Part shown: positions 47,036-57,648 of the stretch, piece by piece | Position numbering within the stretch: the stretch's first letter is position 1 | Layout: the number at the start of each line of letters is the position of its first letter | Assembly: GCF_030272615.1 (NCBI RefSeq) | Contig: NC_081406.1 | Location: 165,895,521 to 165,959,520 of the forward strand | Length of the DNA: 64,000 nt | Reading direction: 5' to 3' | Origin: Cryptomeria japonica | Taxonomy: Eukaryota; Streptophyta; Pinopsida; Cupressales; Cupressaceae | Notes under the pieces: generated by a model | The model's database searches: none | What the model saw: the letters and a program-made list of their open reading frames with translations, nothing else | Told to the model about the DNA's origin: nothing | Position numbers and translations under genes: made by a program

Positions 47036-49232
47036 TCTAGTTCAAGATGGCTTCAAAAACTCTAATAAAAAACTCCAATACTTCTATATTCAAATCTTGG
47101 ACATCTTCCCTTTGAATCAACCTACTTGTTTATTGGGTTTTTGTCCACCAACTATTAAGGACAAGCCTGTTCTTTTCACATATTTCCGATGATACAACAC
47201 AACTTAAATGTATCCCAGGTCAATGCAAATAACCTCTGCTCCACCAATACCAGATAATAGAGAAATAAATTTTATGCCATCAGGATAAAATGCTTTCAAG
47301 ACAGATAAATGGTATGCAACTGTATCTATTTGGAATGCATTACCCAAACAGTGCAATCAATTAGTCACACAAGAAGTTCCACAAGTGTGATCTTTTTCAA
47401 ATCCTAATATAATTTCTATCTCATCAACCTCTAGAGGAGCCACCTGATCTGGCCCCACCCAAACCAAGTTTCATTCTTTGCACTTTTCAAGAATGTATTT
47501 TTGTTCACTATCTTGCAGTTTCCCTCATGAATTTTCAATTATAGTACAGAGTTCTTCACGAAGGACACTACCACATCGTCTAGAGTCTATGCAATTCAAT
47601 TTTTTTCTTTGATCCCATGGAGACCAATAGTCCTTTGTCTGAGGAAATGCTTCCTGAATAGTCATGGGGGGGACAGCTAATGCTTGAAATTGCCCTTCTA
47701 TTGGGAGATTGTGTACATAACCTCTTGGTCTTCTGGAAGCTGGAAAGTACTTCGAGTCCACCAACCAGTGATTGTTTTAGTGGCTAATATTCGCCAATTG
47801 GCTATTTTTTAAAATTTAGAAATCAAAATTTGGCTAATAGTTCAAGTTTTAAGGCCACATTTTTACAAAAAAATATTTTAGTCTTATTTAAATCGCCAAA
47901 GACTTTATTTTATTGAAAATTTGAACTCAAATATTCGCCAAAATATTTGATACATGATTGGATCATATTAGCCAAAAATTTATAATTTATGATAAAAAAT
48001 TAAATTAATTCGCAAATAATAAATCATAATTATTAGTTATAGTAGGGTTTTATTAGCAATTTTTCATTTCCACCATTAAATTTAAAATATAATCTAATGT
48101 CCATCATTGCAATCCTTGAGGTAAATTGTAGCTACAAGTGGTAATGCTCATGGAGGTTGAGTTGTTTTTCAATTGTCGACCTCAATGGAAATCAATGGTA
48201 TAAAAATAATTTTGGACCCCATGAGTATTACAAATTTTAAATACATTTTATTTGACAAAATACAAAGAATTCTATTAGATTAATTTAAATTAATGGCAGT
48301 AAAGTTAAAAAAAGTATTGTCTACCCTTTAAACTCGTTAATGATTTCCACCTTATGCCTCTACTTTTCTATAAGAATTTATTTTTTTAAATGAAATTATT
48401 TGCAATAGTAATTAATACATACTTGTATTATTTTCTAAGATTCGCCAAGATTTTCTACTAAAAAAATTCATGTAAAAAAGTTTGCCAATAAATTTAATAT
48501 TTTTCTTGTAAAAAATGAAAGATTCGCCAATAAAAATTATTAATTTTATCCAAAATAAATAAAAATTTGCCAAGATTTTATATCTTTTTTTGAGGGGAGG
48601 TTTCTTAAAGTTATAAATGCCACCAACTCTAGTTCCATGCACTATAGAAATTTTTGGATATTGTCTTCTAAATATCCTTTGGTGCAAAAGTATCATTCTC
48701 ATAATAGAAAAAAGGTGACCCTTACATGAACACATTGATTTCCTCCAAGCATGGCCCAATAGGTTTCCCAGGAACCCCAAAACTAGTTAGTCCCTCCGGA
48801 CACAAATTAGAGACGTCACATCACACACTCCAGACATTGTTTGTCTGTATTGCATACTCTCTATGTATTTATCACCCTTTAACACTTTCCTCTATTTTTC
48901 TCCAATTTCTCTCTTCTGGGCAACTGATGAGCTTGTTCCATGTCATTCAAGATAATGCCTGCTTGCTTTCTTTTATGAAATTTACTTGCACACGACTCTT
49001 CAACTTGTATCTTCTGCTTCTGCACAGATATAAATTATAAAATAAGCATCTGTAAAGAAAAGATTTAGTCATTGGATGTTACATATTATCTGACAGAAAG
49101 ATCCTAGATCCAATTCTTGGAGAAAGGAAATATCATTGATAATCTTTTTTTCAAATAAGACTCAATCAAATAAATTAAAATGCTTTATGTAATTTTTAAA
49201 AGTAGAACTCATGCAATGCTTTCATGCACTGA
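47036..49232 (-). pseudogene. DRM-type DNA methyltransferase fragment, arm 2 plus catalytic motif I
   Basis: The minus-strand copy pairs with arm 1 over 49232-48620 and 47765-47426, the gap being an 854-bp insertion. It reads VDSKYFPASRRPRGYVHNLP, then PQTKDYWSPWDQRKKLNC, then WNLVWVGPDQVAPLEVDEIE and ILGFEKDHT. It extends beyond arm 1 into FQIDTVAYHLSVLKAFYP and the S-adenosylmethionine-binding motif FISLLSGIGGAEV (about 47260-47222). With one frameshift it then reads EDVQDLNIEVLEF (about 47100-47060). The motif order, with VI-X before I, is the DRM rearrangement. Stops and frameshifts rule out a working enzyme. The reading direction converges on arm 1. Confidence 0.92.
47766..48619. mobile_element. 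hAT-like non-autonomous insertion in DRM arm 2 (854 bp)
   Basis: It is flanked by CCACCAAC on both sides (47758-47765 and 48620-48627), an 8-bp duplication as made by hAT transposons. Arm 1 has the same site uninterrupted (GTTGGTGG, about 46250-46257), which acts as an empty-site control. The ends CAGTGATTG and, reversed, CATTTATAA are only weakly inverted. Inside, variants of TTCGCCAA recur near both ends. There is no coding capacity. The hAT call rests on the 8-bp duplication. Confidence 0.75.
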
Positions 49233-49239
49233 CAACCAA

Positions 49240-49640
49240 ACCGTCAGAACCACAACATTATCGTCAGTGTAATATTGTGGTTAGATGGAAGAGGTAAGAA
49301 AAGGATGCATGTTGTTAAATGGAAATGGTGTTGCTTGAGTAAGGACTTAGGGGGATTGGGGATCAAAGACCTCAGGCTAAAAGGTATTTCCTTAGAAATC
49401 AAATGGATTGTCAAGGCTTTAGAAGGGAATGAACCATGGAAGATATTAATTAGGAGAAAACTCATGTTTGTCAATCATTATAACATTTTAGGCAGGAATA
49501 TTGTTGATAATTTCTCATGGTTTGAAATTATTGTCAGGTATATCTCCAATCTGAGTAAAAAGTCTAACTATTTTTGGATTTTATTGTCTATTGAAATTCT
49601 TTGGTTTCTTTAGAAGAGAAGGAATGAGAATGTGTTCCAA
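49240..49640 (+). pseudogene. LINE pol fragment
   Basis: The plus frame reads WLDGRGKKRMHVVKWKWC, then CLSKDLGGLGIKDLRLKGIS and LEIKWIVKALEGNEPWKIL. This is the segment between the polymerase and zinc-binding regions of plant L1 elements. It is cut on both sides and inserted or captured between the DRM repeat and the PPR fragment in CACTA-2. Confidence 0.8.
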
Positions 49641-49689
49641 GGTAAAGGGAGGGTTCTTATTGAGTGTAATCTTAGAATCACAAATGCTC

Positions 49690-49965
49690 TTGGAGTTTTT
49701 ATCAGTTGAAAATGCTCTGATAGACATTTATGCAAAATGTGGAAGCATCAATGAGGTATGTGAATTGTTTGACTGAATGCCTCCAAGAAATGTCAGTTTA
49801 TGGAATGGTATGATTGCAGGGTATGCACAAAATGGTTTTAATGGAAAGGTTCAGATGATTTCAACTAAATGCTCCTCCAGTCTGTGCGAAAATGGGAGCT
49901 GGAAAAGGTTGTGGACGTCCATCACAAGATAAATAGTCAAGGAATTTTTTCAGTTGGTGTAGCTG
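49690..49965 (+). pseudogene. PPR fragment, arm 1 of the second inverted repeat
   Basis: It reads NALIDIYAKCGSINEVCELFD, with a stop then MPPRNVSLWNGMIAGYAQNGF: one S-type PPR motif and the start of the next. Shared strings such as GGACGTCCATCACAAGATAA show that it is a reversed paralogue of 53340-53640, with loss of about 60 bp in this copy. It is non-functional. Confidence 0.85.
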
Positions 49966-52900
49966 CAATTATCCTATTAGAGGCTAGTTTTACAGATACT
50001 ATTATGGTGGCATCTAACAATTATGGTGATCTTGGTCCTATTGAGATGAGTTATGGGGTTTGCCTTGCTCCTATGTACCAAATTATTGTGTTTGTAGGGG
50101 TTTATGCTACTAATAGGTTTAGGAGTGCCTTTCAAAATCCATTGGTAATTCATGTTCTAGTTAATTCCTTGACTACACTTTCCATTGTGCTTAATGTTTT
50201 TTGGGAATGGCTAGGTGATTGTATTATTTCATGGATTCTAGGTGCCTACTAAAACTAATTTATTTTTAAATCTTGGTGATCCCTCTCCTTATATGAGAGA
50301 TTGTTTGTTCAAAGTATTCTTATAGGGAAAAGGTTTTAGAGAGCCATTCAAAACCCGTTGCTTGTTGTCTATTCCCTTAGCTACTTTTGTCTTGGCTTAA
50401 GTTTCTTTTTTTGGAATCTGGTTTGGGGTTCTTACCTAAACGCCTTTGATTTGAATTTTTTTTAATCTAATGTAGGGCTAGGACCATTTTTCTTGCCAGT
50501 TTGATGGTCCAATCAAAAGCATCTCTTTCAAAAAGAGTTTTTTCTTTTTTAGTTTTGGTTTTCTCACTTCTTGTGAGATCCTCTTTTTGCTTAGTTGGTT
50601 GTTATATAAGGGTTTGGACCCTCTCCCAATTACCTAGTCTTTAGACTAATTCAAAAAATTCTAGTGTGACCTTTTTGAATTGGAACTAGTTAAGTCACAT
50701 AATCGATATGTTAGAATGATGAATTATTTTATATATTTTTTTAAAAACTATCATAAAGTGTGATAGAAAATAGAATTTTACCTAATCATAAATCCTTTAT
50801 TAGTTTCTTCATATATTGATGGGTTTGAAGATAAGGACCTTCTAATTAGAATGTGTATTCAAGATCTCTAACCAATTTAGTTGTTACTTTATATCATTAA
50901 TGTATCCTACATTGCATGATATAATATTATGTCTTAATTATCCCTAGTTGGTCTTTTATCATAATTTTTTAATTAAAAATAAAGGCGATGATTAGATTTC
51001 TTTCTTTAGTGTTATATTTCTCTGGATTAATTAATTAGAGATTCTATTAGGAACATTTCCCATGAAATGAATATAATATAAATATTACATCCATAATAGA
51101 ACAAATCACCATAATAGGCTATTATAAAGTATCTAAACAAAAATATGAAATAACATTAAATTACCATTACAAAGCCATAAACCATAAAATAGTGAAACTA
51201 GATATAAATTTGTAAATGTCTCCCTACAAACACCACAACCATAACCAAACAAATCATAAATAGCAAGGGATAAATAAAAACTCAATAATTCCAAAATCTT
51301 GAATTCACTATACCACATTACAATCCACTAGGTATTCAACCTCTATTGCATTAGGGTTCTACATTACATTTGTCAAGACACTACCAACTATGGGATCAAG
51401 TAATGGAACCTATTTCATGAAATAAATCCTTCCTATTCTAAGCTCTATGGATCTTATATCTAAAAAGTAATAAAATTGGGGAGATGCTAGAGACATCTAC
51501 TTACCACTTATTGTGAATCACCATGAAAATAGTCAACACCTACCATACAATTGCATAAATATTATGAAGAAATAGCAACTTACAATGCACTAGTTTCAAT
51601 TATTCATTGTTTATAGTTAAAAATCCTAAAGTATTTGAATGGCTCTTAACATCAGATGTCACTAATAATTTTTCCATATTTATCACCACTTCTTCCTTAA
51701 ACTTCAATATATTCATATCTTTAAATGTGTAGGATATAGAAAACATATAATCTCTACACTCTAAGCTACACTGGGGATAAATACTGCCAATCAATATGAA
51801 AGCCTCCCATATGCAAGCCTTCTAATGTAGGGGACATGATTAACAAAATTACTATTACCCAAAACTAACTTAAGGAACCTATTTCATTTGAAGTGAAGGT
51901 TTAAATCAATCTTGTATCCGTGAGTTGATTTGTTCTTAAGAGATCCCTTCTAATAACGATGCTTGATTTTCATGGTGATTATTACACTATATACCACCCA
52001 AAGAATGAAAATATAAATTGCACCAAAATACCACATCACTGATTATTACCAATAATAAGATAGAATAGTTAAAAACCACCACATTATGTAAATTCAACAA
52101 TTTTCCATGCATACTACATAAATGTAGAAAGATGCTTTAATATGTAATAGATTATTACAATACTATTTTACTAGACCAAGATTAATTAACTATTTCTAAT
52201 ACCTCAACTAAATAATATTTTGAGTTTTCTTTGCAACCCATGTGAAAGTACCGTCTTCAAATACAATCGTATTAGGATTCTTGAAAGTTGCTCTCTTATT
52301 TTTTTTTGGAGCATAAAGATGAAAGCTTCCTTGATTTCATATATATGGAGGTAAAATCCTATTTCTCTTACATTATTGGTAGATAATAAGAGCTAGAAGT
52401 TGGATTTTCGTGCTTAAGAGCATCAAGAGGCAATGAAGAGGGTTTCATTTGCTCCTTATTTTATTTGTTTATTAATTTTTTTATTGGTTCTTTGCCATAT
52501 ATTATTTTGATTTAATTATTAAATTCAATCTCTATGTCCATAAGAAAGACATTTTTAATATAATAGAATTAGAGCTACAAGCATAGTATCCATTATTTTC
52601 TTAAGCTGATCAAACTACTTCATTAGTATATTGAAGGTTTGGATGTGGTATGAGAAACATGGGAAGATTAGAGGATGTCTAAAGAGGGTGAGAAGTAAGA
52701 GGGAATAGAATGGAATGGTAGTGGAAGGAAAAATCACACTAAAAATGAAGAGTTGTCATATGATGACAAGAGAAATGATATAAGAAATCATTATAAACAT
52801 ACTTAAATGAATATAAATTATCTAACTTTAGAATGATAACTTTAGCTTGAGCATAGATGATTACAATTTAATAACATGAAAAATCTCACACATAATAAAC

Positions 52901-53039
52901 ATTGACAAAATGCAAATTTCATCAATTTCAACCTAAGCATTTCATCATTTATGATAAACCTTCTTAATCTCAGATATTCTTCAATAGTTGGCACATTGAA
53001 TTTTAACTACAATTATCTATGATATAAAATATCTTTAAA
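49966..53039. other. CACTA-2 interior, AT-rich, no gene recognised
   Basis: Three kilobases of very AT-rich sequence have only short frames. The minus frames at 51133-51318 and 51600-51794 have no family signature. It forms the loop between the two PPR arms. Confidence 0.5.
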
Positions 53040-53660
53040 ATATGTACCCTGACAATTGCAGCTACAACATGTGATAAAATTCCTCTATTATTTATCCTAT
53101 GATAGATGTTCATACCTTGTTCCAAAACTTCCAATTTAGCACACATTGGGAGGATACTAGCAAAGCTTTATACTTGACAATCGCATTTAATTGAAAGTCT
53201 CTAAAGCCTTTCCCACAAAACCAATCTATTCATATCCTGTAATCAGGTGTTTTGTGGGAGCAATTTATTTGAGGCATTTTGTCAAACAATTGGTGTGCCT
53301 TATCTCATCTCACACATTTTGCATACATGATTGACAGGGAAATTGTAGCTACACCAACTAATAAAATTGCTCTACTGTTTATCTTGTGATGGACGTCCAC
53401 ACCCTATTCCAAAGCTCCCATTTTCGCACAGGCTGGAGGATGTTGATAGAGCTTTGCACCTGCTAATTGCATTTGGTTGAAAGCATCTGGATACATTTTA
53501 GTAAACTCATTTTGTGCATATTCTGCAATCATATCATTCCATGAGATGACATTGCTTGGAAGCATTCGGTCAAACGATTCACGTGCCTCATTGATGGTTC
53601 CTACCGTTGCTCCTCCAACTGTGGCCCCATAGAATTGTAGGTGCCACATTATGTTTATTA
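53040..53660 (-). pseudogene. PPR fragment, arm 2 of the second inverted repeat
   Basis: Minus-strand pieces read TINEARESFDRMLPSNVISW, then NDMIAEYAQNEF, FNQMQLAGAK, ACAKMGALE, and after a stop VDVHHKINSRAILLVG and IMYAKC. A further decayed motif continues to 53040. It is a PLS-type PPR gene piece related to, but not the same as, the one in CACTA-1 (9380-10290). The part at 53340-53640 mirrors 49690-49965. Confidence 0.87.
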
Positions 53661-54229
53661 GAGCATTTTTTACTGCATAAAATTTCCCAAAACATGTTCG
53701 ATGGTAATAAGCCCTTCTGTAATGGTTTGATGGATGTCTACCTATCCAAAAGCTCCCATATTGGCACGGGTAGGGAGTACGCTGGAAATAAACATCGATA
53801 TGGATGAAAACCTATTTGTTCCATATGGTAAGACTTCTGGGCGGGAATAATTTGAATTCGAATGTTAACAACTATTCATTTGAAAGGAATGGACAGGAAT
53901 GTATGTTTAAGTTAAACCCACCCATTATTACGCTGCTGAGGGCGGCAACGTGAGAATGGGAAGAGGCGGGAATAATGTTTATCAAATGTCTTGGTCTTCT
54001 TTTTTTTTTAAGTAATGCTCGCGGTCGTCAGAATTTTGATGAACGCGGGCACTTTTTCTAAAAAAACACAAATTTCATTGCCAATTCCTTCTCCGTCGAA
54101 ACCAAATATTGAATTATCGTCAAAATTTCGATGAATGTGGGCAATTTTTCAAAAAAAATTCAAATTTGGTCAAAATATACCTTGACTGTCGAAAATCTCC
54201 ATCAAAATTTTAGGCCAAATGTATTAGTG
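53661..54229. repeat. Right terminal and subterminal region of CACTA-2
   Basis: From 54229 inward, the reversed sequence starts CACTAATACATTTGGCC and follows the left end of CACTA-1 for about 250 bp. It includes CATCGAAATTTTGACG-type subterminal words (near 54050-54135) and A/T runs. The sequence at 53661-53980 is unassigned. Confidence 0.8.
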
Positions 54230-54232
54230 CAA

Positions 54233-55269
54233 TAATGAAAACCCATCACCTTAAAACAAAATGACACAAACGACTGCCTTTTCTTGATAAAAATATTTAA
54301 TATCGAATATAAACCTTCAATAACAATGCTATCTATTGATAGTTATTATGAATATCTCGACTTGTGCTCAAAGTCAAAAGACATTATTATTACCACTTTA
54401 TCATGCCATAGTATCTTTTGCACATACTATGGTTATAAGTTTATACCAAAGTATTTTCACAAACTAGGTCAAGATCACATAGTCAATGTCTTTTATAGAG
54501 ACCAAATAGTCTTATGCCATTACACTCATAGATTTGTCATTGATCAAGTGACTATCGTTGTGTAACACAAGTTAGCATTAACACCTTATCACCTGATACT
54601 TTCAAGCCTTGTATGAAAAAGATTAATAATAACTTATACATCTTGTATGTAATAAGATGTTAATAGCTTATCAACAAAACATTGATAAGATGTTAATTTC
54701 TTATTAGATGCAGAGACATATAAGGCATTAATTTCTAATGTGTAACAAGATACATAATGCATTAAATAATAAGAATACTTAATGAACCATATGATACAAA
54801 ATATCATATGACAAACCATCCTCCTGTATACCTATCTGATGTTCATACTGTATCAAATACCACCAACTGTGATCATATGTCATGTATCTAACCAAGGCCC
54901 AATATACCAAATGAACAATATCATCAACCTGTATTCATCCATCAACTTATATACCATAGTGTCATTCCTCAACCTGTAAATATTAACACTGAGCGATGTC
55001 ATCACTGTCATGTGCAGGCAATGTATGTGTATCAAAGATAATCAGGATAATCATCTATTCCTTGTAAAAAGAACTGTAACAAAGTATAGCAGCATCAAGA
55101 AGGAATTATGAACAAATAAGCAATGTCTATACCAAAACAGAGCATGGCAAGTATATGCCAATCAAGTATATGCCACTACCATAGTAAGTGTCACTGCCAA
55201 TATGCCAATCAAGTATGCAAGTAAATCACTGTGTATGTGAATAAAGTATATGCCAATCACGTATTAAAG
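54233..55269. other. Flank right of CACTA-2, no gene recognised
   Basis: AT-rich sequence. A small cluster of GTATATGCCAATCA-like strings lies at 55148-55262. The open frame 54284-54565 has no family signature and I leave it out. Confidence 0.4.
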
Positions 55270-56215
55270 GAGATTTTTCTACCTTTGTCGTCAAGGGAAA
55301 TAACTAAGAGGGCAACAAAAAGTAAGCAAATTTCGTTAGATACTATGATAATGAAAAGAATTAGATACAAAGGTCAAAGATTAGGAAATCATGAAGAAGG
55401 AAGAGAAAGCTTATTGAGTCAACAATAGGATCAAATTATGAAAGCTTTGGGTATGTCATAGGTAGAGGAAATGGTGATACAAGTGTTAAAAGTCTAAGCA
55501 AATTATTTCAAGAAATACAATGTATTGGGTTATTCATTGTACCAAGAAAGGATACACAAAGGTCAATTATTCGGATCAACATATTTGTACCTTATGTAGA
55601 TTTAAGAATCATTGTGAAAAGATATGTTAGAACAAAGAATCGAAGAATGAATGCATGAGATGATCCATGAACACTAATTGTGGATAAAGCTATGTATCAA
55701 GTTTGCAAAAGATTAAAATATGGTCACAAAATTGTTTAAGTATAAATATTTAGATGTTGATAGCAATCATGTAAGGTTTGAATGTTAGAAAAAAATAACA
55801 AAAGTGTTTGAGTCAAAAGAATTTATTGTCTTGCAAGAAATCTATAAGTTCAAGTTTGCAAGAAGTTCAAGAATGAATTTTCGAAGGTTTGAAAATTAAT
55901 GATTTAGAGACTAAAGCTATGAGATTTCCACAATCCATTTTGCATTTCTAGTGTATTTTTTTCTGGATTCGATTGATGGAAAAATATACACACAATCGAA
56001 TCCAGAAAAAAATACACTAGATTTAGAGACTATCAGAATAGCTAAAGGAAGCCAAGATAAATGCATCATCGTTGAAGAAAAGATCTAAAAAATTGAAGAT
56101 GGTTTGAAGGTATTATACAAAGGAAAAGGATTTGAGAAAGTTTGAAGGCCTCGTTAGCAAAGTAAAATGAGTATTTTGAATGCCAAAGTATTTACAGTCA
56201 AAATGAAGGGGAGTG
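55270..56215 (+). pseudogene. Interior remnant of an LTR retrotransposon
   Basis: Broken plus-strand frames are rich in Lys and Glu. One Cys-rich piece reads HICTLCRFKNHCEKIC (about 55577-55625) and could be a damaged zinc finger. The stretch ends in a purine tract (AATGAAGGGGAG, 56204-56215) directly before an LTR start. No polymerase motif is seen. It also contains a perfect 28-bp hairpin. Confidence 0.4.
55948..56020. repeat. Perfect 28-bp inverted repeat flanked by 13-bp direct repeats
   Basis: Arms 55948-55975 (starting CTAGTGTATTTTTTTCTGG) and 55993-56020 are exact reverse complements around a 17-bp spacer. GATTTAGAGACTA occurs at 55901-55913 and again at 56020-56032. This suggests a fold-back insertion or a local template switch. 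Confidence 0.9.
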
Positions 56216-56550
56216 TCAGGATGCATAATTTCTCCCACCTCAATGGCCACCAATAAGATATAAGAGTAATTAGAATGTTCCAGAAAAGGATAGAGATAAG
56301 ATTAAAAATGGAAAATATTAAATATTTGTTTGTGGGAGAGAAGTCAGCCTAAGTCCTAAAAAAGTCCGTGTAATTTCTAGATTTGTCTTTAGACTTTTAA
56401 TTAAAGAGGCATTTGTAATGGGTTTGAGCATCAGGTTTTTGGCCGATCATGTAATCAAGAGATGAAGAGTGAGTGAATGTTGTAGCATTCTGAATAGTTA
56501 TACATTCAAGAAATTGATTAATTGTGTTTGTGTCTCCATTCACCATCAAC
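56216..56550 (+). repeat. Probable LTR after a purine tract
   Basis: It starts TGTCAGGATGCATAATT just after the purine tract and ends near CACCATCAACA. It contains T-rich sequence and a candidate TTTGTAATGGG 3' region. No second copy is in the window. Confidence 0.5.
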
Positions 56551-57648
56551 AATGGGCTTTATTAATTTGGCTGTAATATCACTATGACGGTTTGAAAACT
56601 CAATCCATGGATAGAGATAGAGCTCTTCACAATTTGTTGGATAAAAATTCAATTGGTGGACATAGATATAGATCTGATATCACTTTGTTCGAATAAAATC
56701 TAAACTAAAACTCAAAACACAAAACAAAGACCATGACTTATATCAAACAACACAATACACACAATTAAAAGAAAAGAACAAATTTCTATTTAAAAATAAT
56801 AATATTTACAAATTAAATTTCAAATTGATACTACAATAAGATTACAAATGGAACTTCTATAACTATTTGAAGATCACAACTGATTCCCTTAACTATCTGG
56901 AGTTGCACATTATTCTTCTGTGTCTAGAGCTACCTGTTGTTCCTGTAACATTTCTCTTTTATTATCTCCTCACAAAACTAACTTATGCTAGTGCTGCAGT
57001 ATTCCTTCTATTATTTGGAAAAAACTCTCAATTGCATCCAATATTGTTTTCTTTTGTCTCTTTCTGCCTTTTCTAAAAATTCTTTCTCATTTTCAAAATC
57101 CCCTACCAACATGTACACCTCTGCCAAAAACAATAACTGCTGCTGCAGTGTCAAGGGAGGAAGAGGGATAAGATCCCAAGAGATTTCCAATGCGCTGTGC
57201 AATTACTTCCATCAGATGGCTTAGAAATAATAATAAATTCCAACAAGTTCTACTTATGTCGAGGTTTAAGATTGAAGTTGCTTTATTTATTTATTTTTAA
57301 TGCAAATATACAAGAATTGCTTTACTACGACCTGATTTATGAAAATAAAAAACAATAAAAAAAAAAGTGAAACATTAGACAGTCTCTTCAAAGGAGTTGT
57401 AAATTCATTTACAAGAAAAATCTCTACTTCCTCGTAGTCTGTCATTCCAAACATTTCTTAACAAGTTCTAAGAAATGCTTAACAGATATATTGTGTATGT
57501 AGGAAGTGATCCAATCATCAACATAGCATTATTATCCATCTTTTTTATCAAAGGTAGAAGTGATTATATAAATCAGAAGATACTATGTAATATACGACAC
57601 TTCTTTCTGTTATCTTCCCTTAGTTTGGTTCTTATTACCAGAGCTTTC
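56551..57648. other. Spacer between LTR remnant and kinase gene
   Basis: GATCTGATATCACTTTGTTCG (56670-56690) resembles a reversed primer site next to an LTR edge, so a minus-strand retroelement scrap may start here. The minus frame 57202-57011 has a helical, charged composition, but I cannot assign it. The last 150 bp may be the 3' UTR of the kinase gene. Confidence 0.35.

Larger units (their letters stand above)
45267..54229 (-). mobile_element. CACTA DNA transposon (CACTA-2), 9 kb, with inverted gene fragments
   Basis: The left end is CACTAGTACATTCGG and the right end is the reverse complement of CACTAATACATTTGG. Both are flanked by CAA (45264-45266 and 54230-54232), the 3-bp CACTA duplication. 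Its left end aligns with the reversed right end of CACTA-1, and its right end with the reversed left end of CACTA-1, so the two are relatives in opposite orientation. No transposase is visible. The interior holds a convergent inverted repeat of a DRM methyltransferase gene piece, a LINE fragment, and two PPR fragments that face each other. Confidence 0.93.

Noticed and set aside
45623-49232. A working DRM methyltransferase gene
   Set aside because: Both copies have stops and frameshifts, neither covers the whole catalytic domain, and the later catalytic motifs including the Pro-Cys site are not found.
54284-54565. 93-codon open frame right of CACTA-2
   Set aside because: No recognisable domain, AT-biased composition and no context; likely chance.
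57011-57202. 63-codon minus frame upstream of the LTR scrap
   Set aside because: The helical, charged composition looks coding, but no family, splice structure or second piece could be found.
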